Source: Bacteroidota bacterium | GTDB taxonomy: Bacteria; Bacteroidota; Bacteroidia; Sphingobacteriales; Sphingobacteriaceae | NCBI GenBank assembly: GCA_013288465.1 | Contig: JABDBT010000007.1 | Span: forward strand, 1 to 35,779 | DNA: 35,779 nucleotides | Direction of reading: 5' to 3' | Shown: one piece after another, positions 26,452 to 33,726 of the stretch | Layout of the letters: each line of letters begins with the position of its first letter | Numbering within the stretch: position 1 is the first letter of the stretch | Notes under the pieces: model-generated | What the model saw: the letters and a program-made list of their open reading frames with translations, nothing else | Database searches by the model: none | Told to the model about the DNA's origin: nothing | Translations under genes and position numbers: made by a program

Positions 26452-27021
26452 TTGGACGAACAGGACCTGATTAAACATTTGCTTGAAGGCGATGAAAACG
26501 CTTTTAAAACTGTAGTGGATACCTATAAAAAAATGGTGTACAATACGGTATTGGCCTTTGTGCAAAACACGGATGATGCCGAAGATATTACGCAGGATGT
26601 TTTTATTAAGGTATATGAAAACATCCGCCGGTTTAAGCAGCAATCAAAATTAAGCACCTGGATATACCGTATAAGTATTACACAGGCTACTGATTTTATA
26701 CGTTATAAAAACAGGAAGAAGCGGGCAGGTTTTTTGGTAACCCTGTTTGGCAACAATAACGAATTGGTACATGAACCGGTTGATTTTGTTCATCCCGGTG
26801 TATTAGCCGAAAATAAGGAGCGGTCTGTTTTATTATTTAAGGCGATAAACCAATTGCCCGAAAATCAAAAAACCGCGTTCCTGTTACAAAAGGTACAGGA
26901 TTGCAGTCAGCAAAAAATAAGTGAAATCATGCAGTTGAGCGAGGGTGCAGTTGAATCATTATTAACGCGGGCAAAAGGAAACCTTAAAAAACAACTCATC
27001 AACTATTATTCATCATTATGA
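26452..27021 (+). CDS. ECF-family RNA polymerase sigma factor
   Basis: This 189-residue sigma-70 family protein has region 2 at about 15-90 (FVQNTDDAEDITQDVFIKVY, then WIYRISITQATDFIRYKNRK) and region 4 at about 130-185 (INQLPENQKTAFLL, then SEIMQLSEGAVESLLTRAKG, a helix-turn-helix). It has no region 1 or 3, so it is an extracytoplasmic-function sigma factor. The frame is closed by TAA at 26431, with no ATG or GTG between that and the conserved start, so the start must be the TTG at 26452. Its stop overlaps the ATG of the next gene (ATGA at 27018-27021), which suggests coupled translation with a small membrane protein that could be its anti-sigma factor. Confidence 0.93.
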   Translation: MDEQDLIKHLLEGDENAFKTVVDTYKKMVYNTVLAFVQNTDDAEDITQDVFIKVYENIRRFKQQSKLSTWIYRISITQATDFIRYKNRKKRAGFLVTLFGNNNELVHEPVDFVHPGVLAENKERSVLLFKAINQLPENQKTAFLLQKVQDCSQQKISEIMQLSEGAVESLLTRAKGNLKKQLINYYSSL

Positions 27022-27335
27022 AAAATAAACAGGAAATAGAAAAACTAGCGGAAGCAGCACTTAGCAGCCTTGATAACCTGCAACCGGTTGATGCCAATGA
27101 ATTTTTACATGCCAAAGTATTGAACAAGATGCGCATGATCGAGGTAAATGAACGCAAGACCTACAATCGTTTAATGCTAAAGCTATCGGCAGCATTAGGC
27201 ATTTTCATATGTATTAATGGTGTAAGCTTTTACGCGCTTAAACAGCAACAGCATAAAACAGGCAAAAAAGCAACAACAGGGGTTGCTGCATTTGCAGAAG
27301 AATATTCGCTTAAAAATAATTCATACAGTTATTAA
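27018..27335 (+). CDS. Small single-span membrane protein, putative anti-sigma factor
   Basis: This 105-residue protein has a cytoplasmic-looking helical N-terminus (residues 1-50, EKLAEAALSSLDNLQPVDAN), one membrane span at about 52-74 (LMLKLSAALGIFICINGVSF) and a short outside tail. Size, topology and the 4-base overlap with the ECF sigma gene fit an anti-sigma factor. There is, however, no HxxxCxxC zinc motif, so it would belong to a non-zinc type. The function is inferred from position; the sequence itself matches no family I can name. It is followed after 11 bases by the Spy-like sensor gene. Confidence 0.75.
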   Translation: MKNKQEIEKLAEAALSSLDNLQPVDANEFLHAKVLNKMRMIEVNERKTYNRLMLKLSAALGIFICINGVSFYALKQQQHKTGKKATTGVAAFAEEYSLKNNSYSY

Positions 27336-27346
27336 AATATTTCGAA

Positions 27347-28024
27347 ATGAAAAACAATAAGATATTAGTGCTATTTGTGCTATTTCTGATAGTGGTTAAT
27401 TGCGGGTTATTAGGTTTCTTTTGGTTTAATGCTTACCATCAGAAAAAACAGCCGGTACAGGATGGCCCTGCATTTGATTATTTATCAAAAGAGCTGCATT
27501 TAAATACAGCCCAAAAAATACAGTATGAAAAAATGCGGATTTTACACGGCGTGTTTGCCGATAGCGTAAATGACCATACCCGTATGATGCGCGACTCATT
27601 TTTTGAATATTTAAAAAACCCATCAATAAAACCGGCGATAGTTAACGCGCTGGAAAAGAAAATAAGCACTAATATGGCTATGCTTGACACTTCTACCTTT
27701 TATCATTTTAGCAGGTTTAGGGCCATCTTAAATGCGGGGCAACAAAAGAAGTTTGACCAAATTATACAGGATGTATTACGGGGTATGGGCGGCCCGCAAC
27801 GCGGTCCCCGCCCCGGCGGTGGCGACGGGCAACCACCTGCCGGGCCGCAACAGGACGAGCGACCTATGGGGCCACATGGCAAAGGTCGCCCACATCCGGG
27901 TGGGCCACCACGAGGAGAAAGGCCACCTTACGGACGTCCCGGTGATGATATGCCTCCGCCACCAGATGGCGGCCCACCTCCGGGCGGAGGACCGCCTCCA
28001 CCGGGCGGACCGCCCCCGAAATAA
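27347..28024 (+). CDS. Membrane-anchored Spy/CpxP-like periplasmic sensor with Pro/Gly-rich tail
   Basis: This 225-residue protein has an N-terminal membrane anchor at about 5-27. A helical periplasmic domain at 42-147 holds two LTxxQ-like repeats (LHLNTAQKIQYEKMR at 50-64 and ILNAGQQKKFDQIIQDVL at 127-144). This is the layout of the Spy/CpxP/CnrX periplasmic heavy-metal-sensor and chaperone family. Residues 148-225 are a proline, glycine and arginine tail with stretches such as MPPPPDGGPPPGGGPPPPGG. The coding DNA there is strikingly GC-rich compared with its neighbours. Next to an ECF sigma factor and a putative anti-sigma, a role in sensing envelope or metal stress is likely (compare CnrX with CnrY/CnrH). 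The tail's function is unknown; it may bind wall or membrane surfaces. Confidence 0.82.
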   Translation: MKNNKILVLFVLFLIVVNCGLLGFFWFNAYHQKKQPVQDGPAFDYLSKELHLNTAQKIQYEKMRILHGVFADSVNDHTRMMRDSFFEYLKNPSIKPAIVNALEKKISTNMAMLDTSTFYHFSRFRAILNAGQQKKFDQIIQDVLRGMGGPQRGPRPGGGDGQPPAGPQQDERPMGPHGKGRPHPGGPPRGERPPYGRPGDDMPPPPDGGPPPGGGPPPPGGPPPK

Positions 28025-28092
28025 AAATTTAATTTTGCTGCGAAGGAAATTTCAACAACCGGCATCTAATGTTATATAAACACTAACAGATC

Positions 28093-28872
28093 ATGAAAAC
28101 CAGGCCGATTATCCTTTTGAGCAGCGTGTTAACCTTATTTGTGGCCATTATAGCCTGTAAAAAAGATTCTTCATCAACTGCTGCAACAAGCTCAACTACT
28201 TCAACAACAAATACAACCGCCATACCTGCTGTATATAAAAAAATATACGGAGCTACGGATATGTACATTGACGGCAACTACCTGGTAATTAAAGCTACCA
28301 GCCTGCCCGATCATAAATCGCCTTATTACAAGGGTACACAATGGGCCGCTACACTATATGAAGCCTATAACGGCACTAATACGCTTTGGTCGCAAAACCC
28401 AAATGTTATTGCCGAAAGTGATTGCACCTACAAGATACCTTTAAACCCAGCTGCGGCAACCAGTCATTCGGCTACACCGCTTGGGCCAATGGGTGTGGCT
28501 ATAAACGGCGTGCCAATATTTAATCAATACGCTGCAGGCGGGTCGCCGTTAACCAACGAGGTAAATAGCTTTGACCAATATGACGGGCACCCGCAGCAAC
28601 AAGGCATGTACCATTATCATGCTGAACCTTATTATTTAACCACTAACAAAGGCAAAGACGCATTGCTGGGGTTTTTACTGGATGGTTTCCCGGTATATGG
28701 CCCGCTTGAAAACGGGAAAACCATTACCGACGCCGATCTGGATGTTTATCATGGACACTTCGCGGTAACCGCCGATTATCCAAATGGTATTTATCATTAT
28801 CATACCACTACTGCCGACCCTTATATAAACGGAAACGGATTTTATGGCACACCGGGTACAGTTACGCAATAA
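28093..28872 (+). CDS. YHYH domain lipoprotein
   Basis: This 259-residue lipoprotein has a signal sequence ending in the lipobox IIAC (Cys22), a Ser/Thr-rich linker (about 25-45), then a domain with two YHYH motifs: GMYHYHAEP at 171-179 and GIYHYHTTT at 232-240. Further His residues sit in DQYDGHPQ and VYHGHFAV. The YHYH family is named for this motif and is of unknown function; the clustered His and Tyr residues suggest metal binding, which is inference. It lies 68 bases after the Spy-like gene, and its 3' end overlaps the next gene by 29 bases. A TAATTTTG box at 28030-28037 might give it a private promoter. Confidence 0.9.
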   Translation: MKTRPIILLSSVLTLFVAIIACKKDSSSTAATSSTTSTTNTTAIPAVYKKIYGATDMYIDGNYLVIKATSLPDHKSPYYKGTQWAATLYEAYNGTNTLWSQNPNVIAESDCTYKIPLNPAAATSHSATPLGPMGVAINGVPIFNQYAAGGSPLTNEVNSFDQYDGHPQQQGMYHYHAEPYYLTTNKGKDALLGFLLDGFPVYGPLENGKTITDADLDVYHGHFAVTADYPNGIYHYHTTTADPYINGNGFYGTPGTVTQ

Positions 28873-29425
28873 GTTAGTTGTTATTGGGTTGTTGTTGGGC
28901 GTTAGCTGTTTTGTTGTTTTTAAAATTAATCACCGGGCCCAATTTTCCATCAATAGCGACAGCGCTTTTTTAAGGCAGCATGAGGGGGTATTGTATTATG
29001 AAGGTGCGCCATTTACCGGTTATACTTATCGCCTTTTCCCTAACGGTAATATGGCCAGGCTAACACCTTACGATAAAGGACGGGAAGATGGCGTGATGCG
29101 ATGCTGGTATCCCGATAAAACATTAGAACAGGAACGGATTTTTCTTGACGGTAAAAAAACAGGCACACATAAAGGCTGGTGGCAAAACGGTCGGCCTAAA
29201 TTTGAGTATGAGTTTGCTAACGACGAGCACAACGGAACTGCAAAAGAATGGTTTAGTGATGGGAAGCTTTACCGCTTTTTTCATTACAACAACGGTCATG
29301 AAGAAGGGCTGGAACAAATGTGGTGGGCCGACGGCACCATAAGGGCAAACTATGTTGTAAAAGACGGGCAACAGTATGGGTTGATAGGACGAAAACTCTG
29401 CAGAAATATTGGTAAATGGAGATGA
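28844..29425 (+). CDS. MORN-type repeat protein (YwqK-like)
   Basis: This 193-residue protein has an N-terminal membrane or signal segment (NKLVVIGLLLGVSCFVVFKI, about 9-28) and then MORN-variant repeats of about 20-23 residues. Examples are YTYRLFPNGNMARLTPYDKG, DGVMRCWYPDKTLEQERIFL, GTHKGWWQNGRPKFEYEFAN and GTAKEWFSDGKLYRFFHYNN. This matches the family often labelled YwqK antitoxin. That label is not supported here by any toxin gene; an envelope repeat protein is the safer call. It overlaps the YHYH gene by 29 bases in another frame, so translation is likely coupled, and it precedes the SCO gene by about 40 bases. Confidence 0.82.
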   Translation: MAHRVQLRNKLVVIGLLLGVSCFVVFKINHRAQFSINSDSAFLRQHEGVLYYEGAPFTGYTYRLFPNGNMARLTPYDKGREDGVMRCWYPDKTLEQERIFLDGKKTGTHKGWWQNGRPKFEYEFANDEHNGTAKEWFSDGKLYRFFHYNNGHEEGLEQMWWADGTIRANYVVKDGQQYGLIGRKLCRNIGKWR

Positions 29426-29465
29426 AAGCTGAATGGCTAAAGCTAAAGCTAATAAATGGATATTA

Positions 29466-30107
29466 ATGAAAAAGTATATATACATCTTGCTGTTGGGTAG
29501 CCTTTTATTAGCCTGCAAATCCCCGGGTAAAAAACCGGTTTTACCTTTTTATAACACGCCCGATTTTACGCCGGTATGGCTTATGCCCGGTGATGCGGGG
29601 TATAATACCATTCATACCATATCAAAATTTAACTTTACCAACCAGTTAGGACAAACTATAAGCAACAAAACCGTGGCGGGGAAAATATATGTAGCTAACT
29701 TCTTTTTTACCTCGTGCGGCAGTATTTGCCCCCAAATGATGGGTAACCTTGCTAAGGTGCAGGATGTTTTTGCAAAGGATACTGATGTGGTTATCTTATC
29801 GCATAGCGTAACGCCTTTACATGATAATGTGTCCGTTTTATTTAAGTACGCTAACACTCATCATATTGATGGCAAAAAGTGGTGGCTGTTAACCGGCGAT
29901 AAACAAGCTATTTACCAATTGGCACGGCAAAGTTATTTTGCCGAAAACGATAATGGTTTTGGTAAAAGCGTAAATGAGTTTTTACATACCGAAAACCTGG
30001 TTTTGATTGATAAACATGGCCGGATAAGGGGCGTTTATAATGGCTCGTTACGATTAGAGGTTGATAACCTCGTAGCGCATATTAAATTATTGTCAAATGA
30101 AAATTAA
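29466..30107 (+). CDS. SCO1/SenC family lipoprotein
   Basis: This 213-residue protein is counted from the ATG at 29466. That start is preferred over 29433 because it begins directly with a lipoprotein signal (MKKYIYILLLGSLLLAC, lipid-attachment Cys17). The thioredoxin-like fold carries the SCO copper motif C84-x3-C88 (FFTSCGSICPQMM) and the third ligand His174 in NEFLHTENLVLIDKHG, followed by the family ending RGVYNGS. SCO proteins bind copper and act as thiol-disulfide factors that help build the CuA site of cytochrome c oxidase, or answer copper and redox stress. No oxidase genes are next to it; it closes the sigma-factor cluster. Confidence 0.92.
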   Translation: MKKYIYILLLGSLLLACKSPGKKPVLPFYNTPDFTPVWLMPGDAGYNTIHTISKFNFTNQLGQTISNKTVAGKIYVANFFFTSCGSICPQMMGNLAKVQDVFAKDTDVVILSHSVTPLHDNVSVLFKYANTHHIDGKKWWLLTGDKQAIYQLARQSYFAENDNGFGKSVNEFLHTENLVLIDKHGRIRGVYNGSLRLEVDNLVAHIKLLSNEN

Positions 30108-30143
30108 TTTACTATTTATCAGCAAAATAACTACATTCAACCC

Positions 30144-30842
30144 ATGAAACTACAGGGCGGTTACCTGGCCGATTTTGTCGCATTATTATTCCCCGAACTT
30201 TGCTCGGCTTGTGGGGAATCGCTTGTGGCAACTGAAAACCTAATCTGTACAGATTGCCGCTATACCTTACCCTATACCAATTTTCATTTACAGCCCGATA
30301 ATATTGTTGCCCAGCAGTTTTGGGGCAAAATTAACCTTGAAAGTGCCTACTCCCTTTACTATTTTGCCAAAGGCGGTAAAGTGCAAAGCCTGATGCACCA
30401 TTTTAAATATAAAGGAATGTACCGCATAGGTAATTTGCTTGGGAAAATAGCCGGCGAACAATTAAACAAAAGCGATTTATTTAATACCGTTGATTTTATT
30501 ATACCCGTGCCTTTACATAAAAGCAGGTTAAAAGAGCGCGGCTACAACCAAAGCGCCTGCTTTGCCGAAGGGTTGGCAAAAAAATTAAATGCTGATGTTG
30601 AGGAGAATAACCTGGTGCGGATAAAAGCCACCGAAACACAAACGCATAGATCGCGCTTTGACCGGTTTGAAAACATGCAGGAAGTTTTTTCAGTTAAAAA
30701 TCCCGAAAAATTAGTTAACAAACATGTGTTACTGGTGGATGATATTGTAACCACCGGCTCAACATTAGAAGCCTGCGGCCTGCAATTACTTCAAATACCG
30801 GGGCTAAAATTAAGTATCGCCACTATTGCGTATGCGGAGTAA
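30144..30842 (+). CDS. comF: ComF family protein (phosphoribosyltransferase-type)
   Basis: This 232-residue protein has the usual ComF length. It has an N-terminal zinc site Cys20-x2-Cys23 and Cys35-x2-Cys38 (LCSACGES, ICTDCR), the conserved PVPLHKSRLKERGYNQS block (121-137), and the PRPP-binding loop VLLVDDIVTTGST at 195-207. ComF proteins take part in DNA uptake during competence, probably helping pull single-stranded DNA inward; in many bacteria the exact role is untested. It follows the SCO gene by 36 bases on the same strand but is functionally unrelated. A run of ten 8-base repeats starts 2 bases after its stop codon. Confidence 0.93.
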   Translation: MKLQGGYLADFVALLFPELCSACGESLVATENLICTDCRYTLPYTNFHLQPDNIVAQQFWGKINLESAYSLYYFAKGGKVQSLMHHFKYKGMYRIGNLLGKIAGEQLNKSDLFNTVDFIIPVPLHKSRLKERGYNQSACFAEGLAKKLNADVEENNLVRIKATETQTHRSRFDRFENMQEVFSVKNPEKLVNKHVLLVDDIVTTGSTLEACGLQLLQIPGLKLSIATIAYAE

Positions 30843-30843
30843 T

Positions 30844-30925
30844 TTAGTTGATTAGTTGATTAGTTGATTAGTTGATTAGTTGATTAGTTGATTAGTTGAT
30901 TAGTTGATTAGTTGATTAGTTGATT
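30844..30925. repeat. Tandem 8-bp microsatellite, about 10.25 copies
   Basis: Ten perfect copies of TTAGTTGA (30844-30923) plus TT follow the comF stop almost at once, in the gap between convergent comF and the glycine-rich protein gene. Copy number is likely to vary by slippage. No gene reads through it as drawn. Confidence 0.95.
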
Positions 30926-30989
30926 GGGATATCAAGTTAATCAAAAATCTTATCCAATTTACCGACTATTCAATAATACAACCCTAAAC

Positions 30990-31868
30990 CTACTGTGCGT
31001 TTGATAAATAGAATTTTCCTGAAAAATCAATAGATTTAGCTAATATACCGCCATCGGTACCGGCATTGGTTGCAGCTTGTCTGTTTCCGCCGCCTCTACC
31101 TCCGCGACCGCCGCCGCCACCCATGCCGCCGCGACCGCCACCTCCGCCGCTCATACCACCACGGCCACCACCGCCTGCATTGCCGTTATCACCATCCATT
31201 TTTGGCGCCTGGCGGCTTATGCCGTTTATTTTAACATCATATATCCATTCGGTTTTTGAGCGGTCATCTAAATGGAGCAGCTTTAATGCAATAGATGCTT
31301 CGCAAACAAGGTTACCTTTATCATCATAATTTATAGCTGTTTTGATGCCATAAGTGTTTGCTATGGTAATCATATCGCCTTCTATATCTTTAAAGCCTTC
31401 CACTTTTATACCCCTTAAAGTAGTCATGATTTCTTTTTCCAGTTCATCGCGATCAGCCTCAGTAACTTCATTGAAATTATCTTGTTTAACCGTCAACAAC
31501 GGGGTGCTAACCTGTGTGTTTAACGGAAAAGTTATACTATAAGCGCTTTTCTTTTTGCCCTTGGGGTCAAAGCTTAAAGTAATGCCGGCTTTTAAAATGC
31601 GGATAGCTTCCGACCGGTCGTCTATTCTTACCGCGAAATATAGATTGTCTTTATCGTTTGAAAAACCGTACCTGATATTATTTTCAGCGTTAAAATATTG
31701 TAAGCTATCGCCCCAATCTTTCAGGTTGGCATCAATGGTTATGTTAGCCGGCGGAGTCTTTAAAACGGATGGGTCGGATTTAGCAACTTGCGCATTCGAA
31801 ACAGTTATCGAAAATAATTGCAGGGCAATAATACAAACAAGATAGGGGTATCTATTTTTCATGGGCAA
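30990..31868 (-). CDS. Exported protein with CBM9/DOMON-like domain and Gly/Arg-rich segment
   Basis: This 292-residue protein has a signal peptide (YLVCIIALQLFSITVSNAQ, cleavage near residue 27). A beta-rich domain at about 37-220 opens ITIDANLKDWGDSLQYFNAE and continues with NDKDNLYFAVRIDDR, the pattern of carbohydrate-binding family 9/DOMON-like domains in Bacteroidota surface proteins. Residues 231-262 are almost only Gly, Arg and Met (GGGGRGGMSGGGGGRGGMG), followed by a short ordered tail. I cannot assign a function; sugar or outer-surface binding is a guess. Start choice: Met1 or Met3 (31862); the latter gives a cleaner signal peptide. It stands alone between convergent comF and the ilvE terminator. 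Confidence 0.78.
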   Translation of the reverse strand: MPMKNRYPYLVCIIALQLFSITVSNAQVAKSDPSVLKTPPANITIDANLKDWGDSLQYFNAENNIRYGFSNDKDNLYFAVRIDDRSEAIRILKAGITLSFDPKGKKKSAYSITFPLNTQVSTPLLTVKQDNFNEVTEADRDELEKEIMTTLRGIKVEGFKDIEGDMITIANTYGIKTAINYDDKGNLVCEASIALKLLHLDDRSKTEWIYDVKINGISRQAPKMDGDNGNAGGGGRGGMSGGGGGRGGMGGGGGRGGRGGGNRQAATNAGTDGGILAKSIDFSGKFYLSNAQ

Positions 31869-31963
31869 TAATACAGTAATATTTTACTCCTTAACAACCC
31901 AATTTCAGAACTTTTATTGTGAGGAAGGTGAGCGTTGTGAACTTAAAGTTTTTGAAACCTATG

Positions 31964-31999
31964 AAAAGCTTTGACAACTTTTTAAAAGTTGTCAAAGCT
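31964..31999 (-). terminator. Rho-independent terminator of ilvE
   Basis: A perfect 15-bp inverted repeat: AGCTTTGACAACTTT (31967-31981) and AAAGTTGTCAAAGCT (31985-31999) with a 3-base loop. It lies 11 bases beyond the ilvE stop on the minus strand and is followed by a short T run. Confidence 0.85.
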
Positions 32000-32010
32000 A
32001 ATTAGTAAAA

Positions 32011-33075
32011 TTAAACCATATAATTCCATCCATGGGTATCGGGCGCGTTGCCGTATCTTATGGCATCAAGGGTTCTTAACACTTTTTGCGAAAATTCCCT
32101 TTCTTTTGGGTCGCTTAAAAAATATTCTTCGCCTTCAAAACCAATTGAACCAACAGGCGCTATAGTGGCAGCGGTTCCCGCTCCAAAAGCATCGGTAAGT
32201 TTGCCATTTTTGGCGCCTTCAATGATTTCGGCAACCGCTACCCGGCGTTCCTCAACAGGATAGCCCCACTCGCGTGCCAGGGTTAAAACGGTGTTACGGG
32301 TTACGCCATCTAATATGGTATCCTGGGTAGTAGGTGTTATCAGTTTGCCATCCAAAACAAACATAGCATTAGCGGCGCCCATTTCTTCAATATATTTATG
32401 CTCTTTCGCATCTGTCCATATCAATTGGTCAAAGCCTTCTTCGGTAGCTTTACGTGCCGGCAACATAGCGCCGCCATAATTTCCTGAAGATTTAGCATAG
32501 CCCATACCGCCCTCTGCCGAGCGGGTATAATGTGTTTCTATTTTTACCTTTAACGGTTTGGTAAAATATGGCCCGGTTGGCCCGGTTAAAACCATGTATT
32601 TATAAGTTTTTGAAGGCGCTACACCCAAAAAGCCATCGGTAGCAAACATAAATGGCCTGATGTATAACGAGTGGTTGGGCTTTGCCGGTATCCACTCCCT
32701 GTCAATATCAACCACGGCGGCAATGCTTTGGATGAAAATATCCTCGGGCAATTGCGGCATACATAACCTTTCGGCCGATTTATTAAAACGCGCGGCATTT
32801 TTTTCCGGGCGAAATACAGAAACCTGGCCATCGGCATGTTTGTAGGCTTTTAATCCTTCAAAAAATGACTGCCCGTAATGTAAAGCCGAAGTAGCCGGAC
32901 TTAGCGAAATATCGCCGTAGGGCAGAATCTGAAAATTTCCCCATTCGCCATCGGCGTAATCAGCCACAAACATGTGGTCAGAAAAAATGCGCCCAAATGG
33001 TAAATTGTTAAAATCCGTTTCTTGCAAACGGGAATTTGTTGTTTTGGTGATCTTGATATCCAGCGTCTCGGTCAT
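32011..33075 (-). CDS. ilvE: Branched-chain amino acid aminotransferase
   Basis: This 354-residue PLP fold-type IV enzyme has the long BCAT form usual in Bacteroidota and eukaryotes. Motifs: LHYGQSFFEGLKAYKHADG (65-83), the PLP-binding Lys195 in GMGYAKSSGNYGGAML, and EEMGAANAMFV, the counterpart of the EVGTMNIFF segment. The C-terminal GAGTAATIAPVGSIGFEG binds the cofactor phosphate. It interconverts Leu, Ile and Val with their 2-oxo acids using glutamate. It stands alone; other ilv and leu genes are absent here. The nearest upstream 269 bases contain no gene and no exact TAnnTTTG box that I could place. Confidence 0.95.
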   Translation of the reverse strand: MTETLDIKITKTTNSRLQETDFNNLPFGRIFSDHMFVADYADGEWGNFQILPYGDISLSPATSALHYGQSFFEGLKAYKHADGQVSVFRPEKNAARFNKSAERLCMPQLPEDIFIQSIAAVVDIDREWIPAKPNHSLYIRPFMFATDGFLGVAPSKTYKYMVLTGPTGPYFTKPLKVKIETHYTRSAEGGMGYAKSSGNYGGAMLPARKATEEGFDQLIWTDAKEHKYIEEMGAANAMFVLDGKLITPTTQDTILDGVTRNTVLTLAREWGYPVEERRVAVAEIIEGAKNGKLTDAFGAGTAATIAPVGSIGFEGEEYFLSDPKEREFSQKVLRTLDAIRYGNAPDTHGWNYMV

Positions 33076-33344
33076 GGCGGTAAGTATTAAATTCAGATGG
33101 CGGCAATTTACCTAAAAAAGGGTTGTTTTGCCAAATTAATATGGTTTTTGTACGAATAATGCTGATGGAATTCCGAGGTAAAATTAATTATATGGTGGTT
33201 ATGTTTTGTGGTCAATATGTAAATTAATTTTCGTTTCCAGGCGTGGTTTAATGGTGAATAAATGACGGTTGGGAATGAAAACTATTTTTTCGCTCCATAA
33301 ACAATTGCCTGTTTATATCGATATTTATAAAAAAAGTAGAAGAC

Positions 33345-33548
33345 ATGAACTTTTTAAAAATCAAAACCAGCTGGTCAAACGCCGAATTTATTGTATTAAA
33401 ACTTTGTATCGCTTCCGCGTATATTTTGGTAGGCGCTTATTTCCATTCATTCTTTCGTCATTACTATGTTCCTGTATTAGGGGTGTTCGGCATTACGTGT
33501 GTTTGGGCCGTTTACTTGTGGGTTAGTAAAATGAAAAGTGCTAAATAA
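33345..33548 (+). CDS. Small two-span membrane protein, unknown function
   Basis: This 67-residue protein has two hydrophobic helices, about 16-34 (IVLKLCIASAYILVGAYF) and 42-60 (VPVLGVFGITCVWAVYLWV), joined by a short HSFFRHYY loop and ending in a basic KMKSAK tail. A purine-rich stretch (AAAAAAAGTAGAAG) precedes the ATG. The composition and clean two-helix layout favour a real gene over chance. I do not recognise the family. It lies alone in a 650-base interval between divergently read ilvE and the higBA promoter, with no sign of an operon. Confidence 0.65.
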   Translation: MNFLKIKTSWSNAEFIVLKLCIASAYILVGAYFHSFFRHYYVPVLGVFGITCVWAVYLWVSKMKSAK

Positions 33549-33681
33549 TATGCTATCATGGTACTATTATTTTTATGCTTGCAAGAGCCCCTCAATAACG
33601 GAACCATGTCATGTTGGTCAAATCTGTTGAGTACCCCGGAGGATGTGAAATCCCAATAACTGCCACCATTAAATTTCATAT

Positions 33682-33699
33682 TTTGAAACTTATTTCAAA
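33682..33699. promoter_or_regulatory. Candidate HigA operator (palindrome)
   Basis: TTTGAAA (33682-33688) and TTTCAAA (33693-33699) form a perfect inverted repeat with a 4-base spacer. It lies 15 bases upstream of the -7 box and 27 bases before the higB ATG, where an antitoxin repressor would be expected to bind. Confidence 0.45.
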
Positions 33700-33714
33700 T
33701 AATAAAATTATTGG

Positions 33715-33722
33715 TAACTTTG
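33715..33722 (+). promoter_or_regulatory. -7 box of the higBA operon
   Basis: TAACTTTG matches TAnnTTTG exactly and ends 4 bases before the higB ATG, the same spacing as for rlmN, so the message is probably leaderless or nearly so. The TTTG at 33682-33685 is 29 bases upstream, longer than the normal -33 spacing. Confidence 0.6.
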
Positions 33723-33726
33723 AATA

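Noticed and set aside
28844..29425. Calling the MORN-type protein an antitoxin because of the YwqK family label.
   Set aside because: No toxin gene is adjacent, and the protein has an export or membrane segment, which does not fit a cytoplasmic antitoxin.
30844..30925. Possible CRISPR-like array.
   Set aside because: The units are 8 bases with no spacers and there are no cas genes; it is a simple microsatellite.
33558..33659. A 33-codon ORF with a hydrophobic start (MVLLFLCLQEPLNN) between the small membrane protein and higBA.
   Set aside because: No ribosome binding site, no promoter box, unremarkable second half, and the length is expected by chance.
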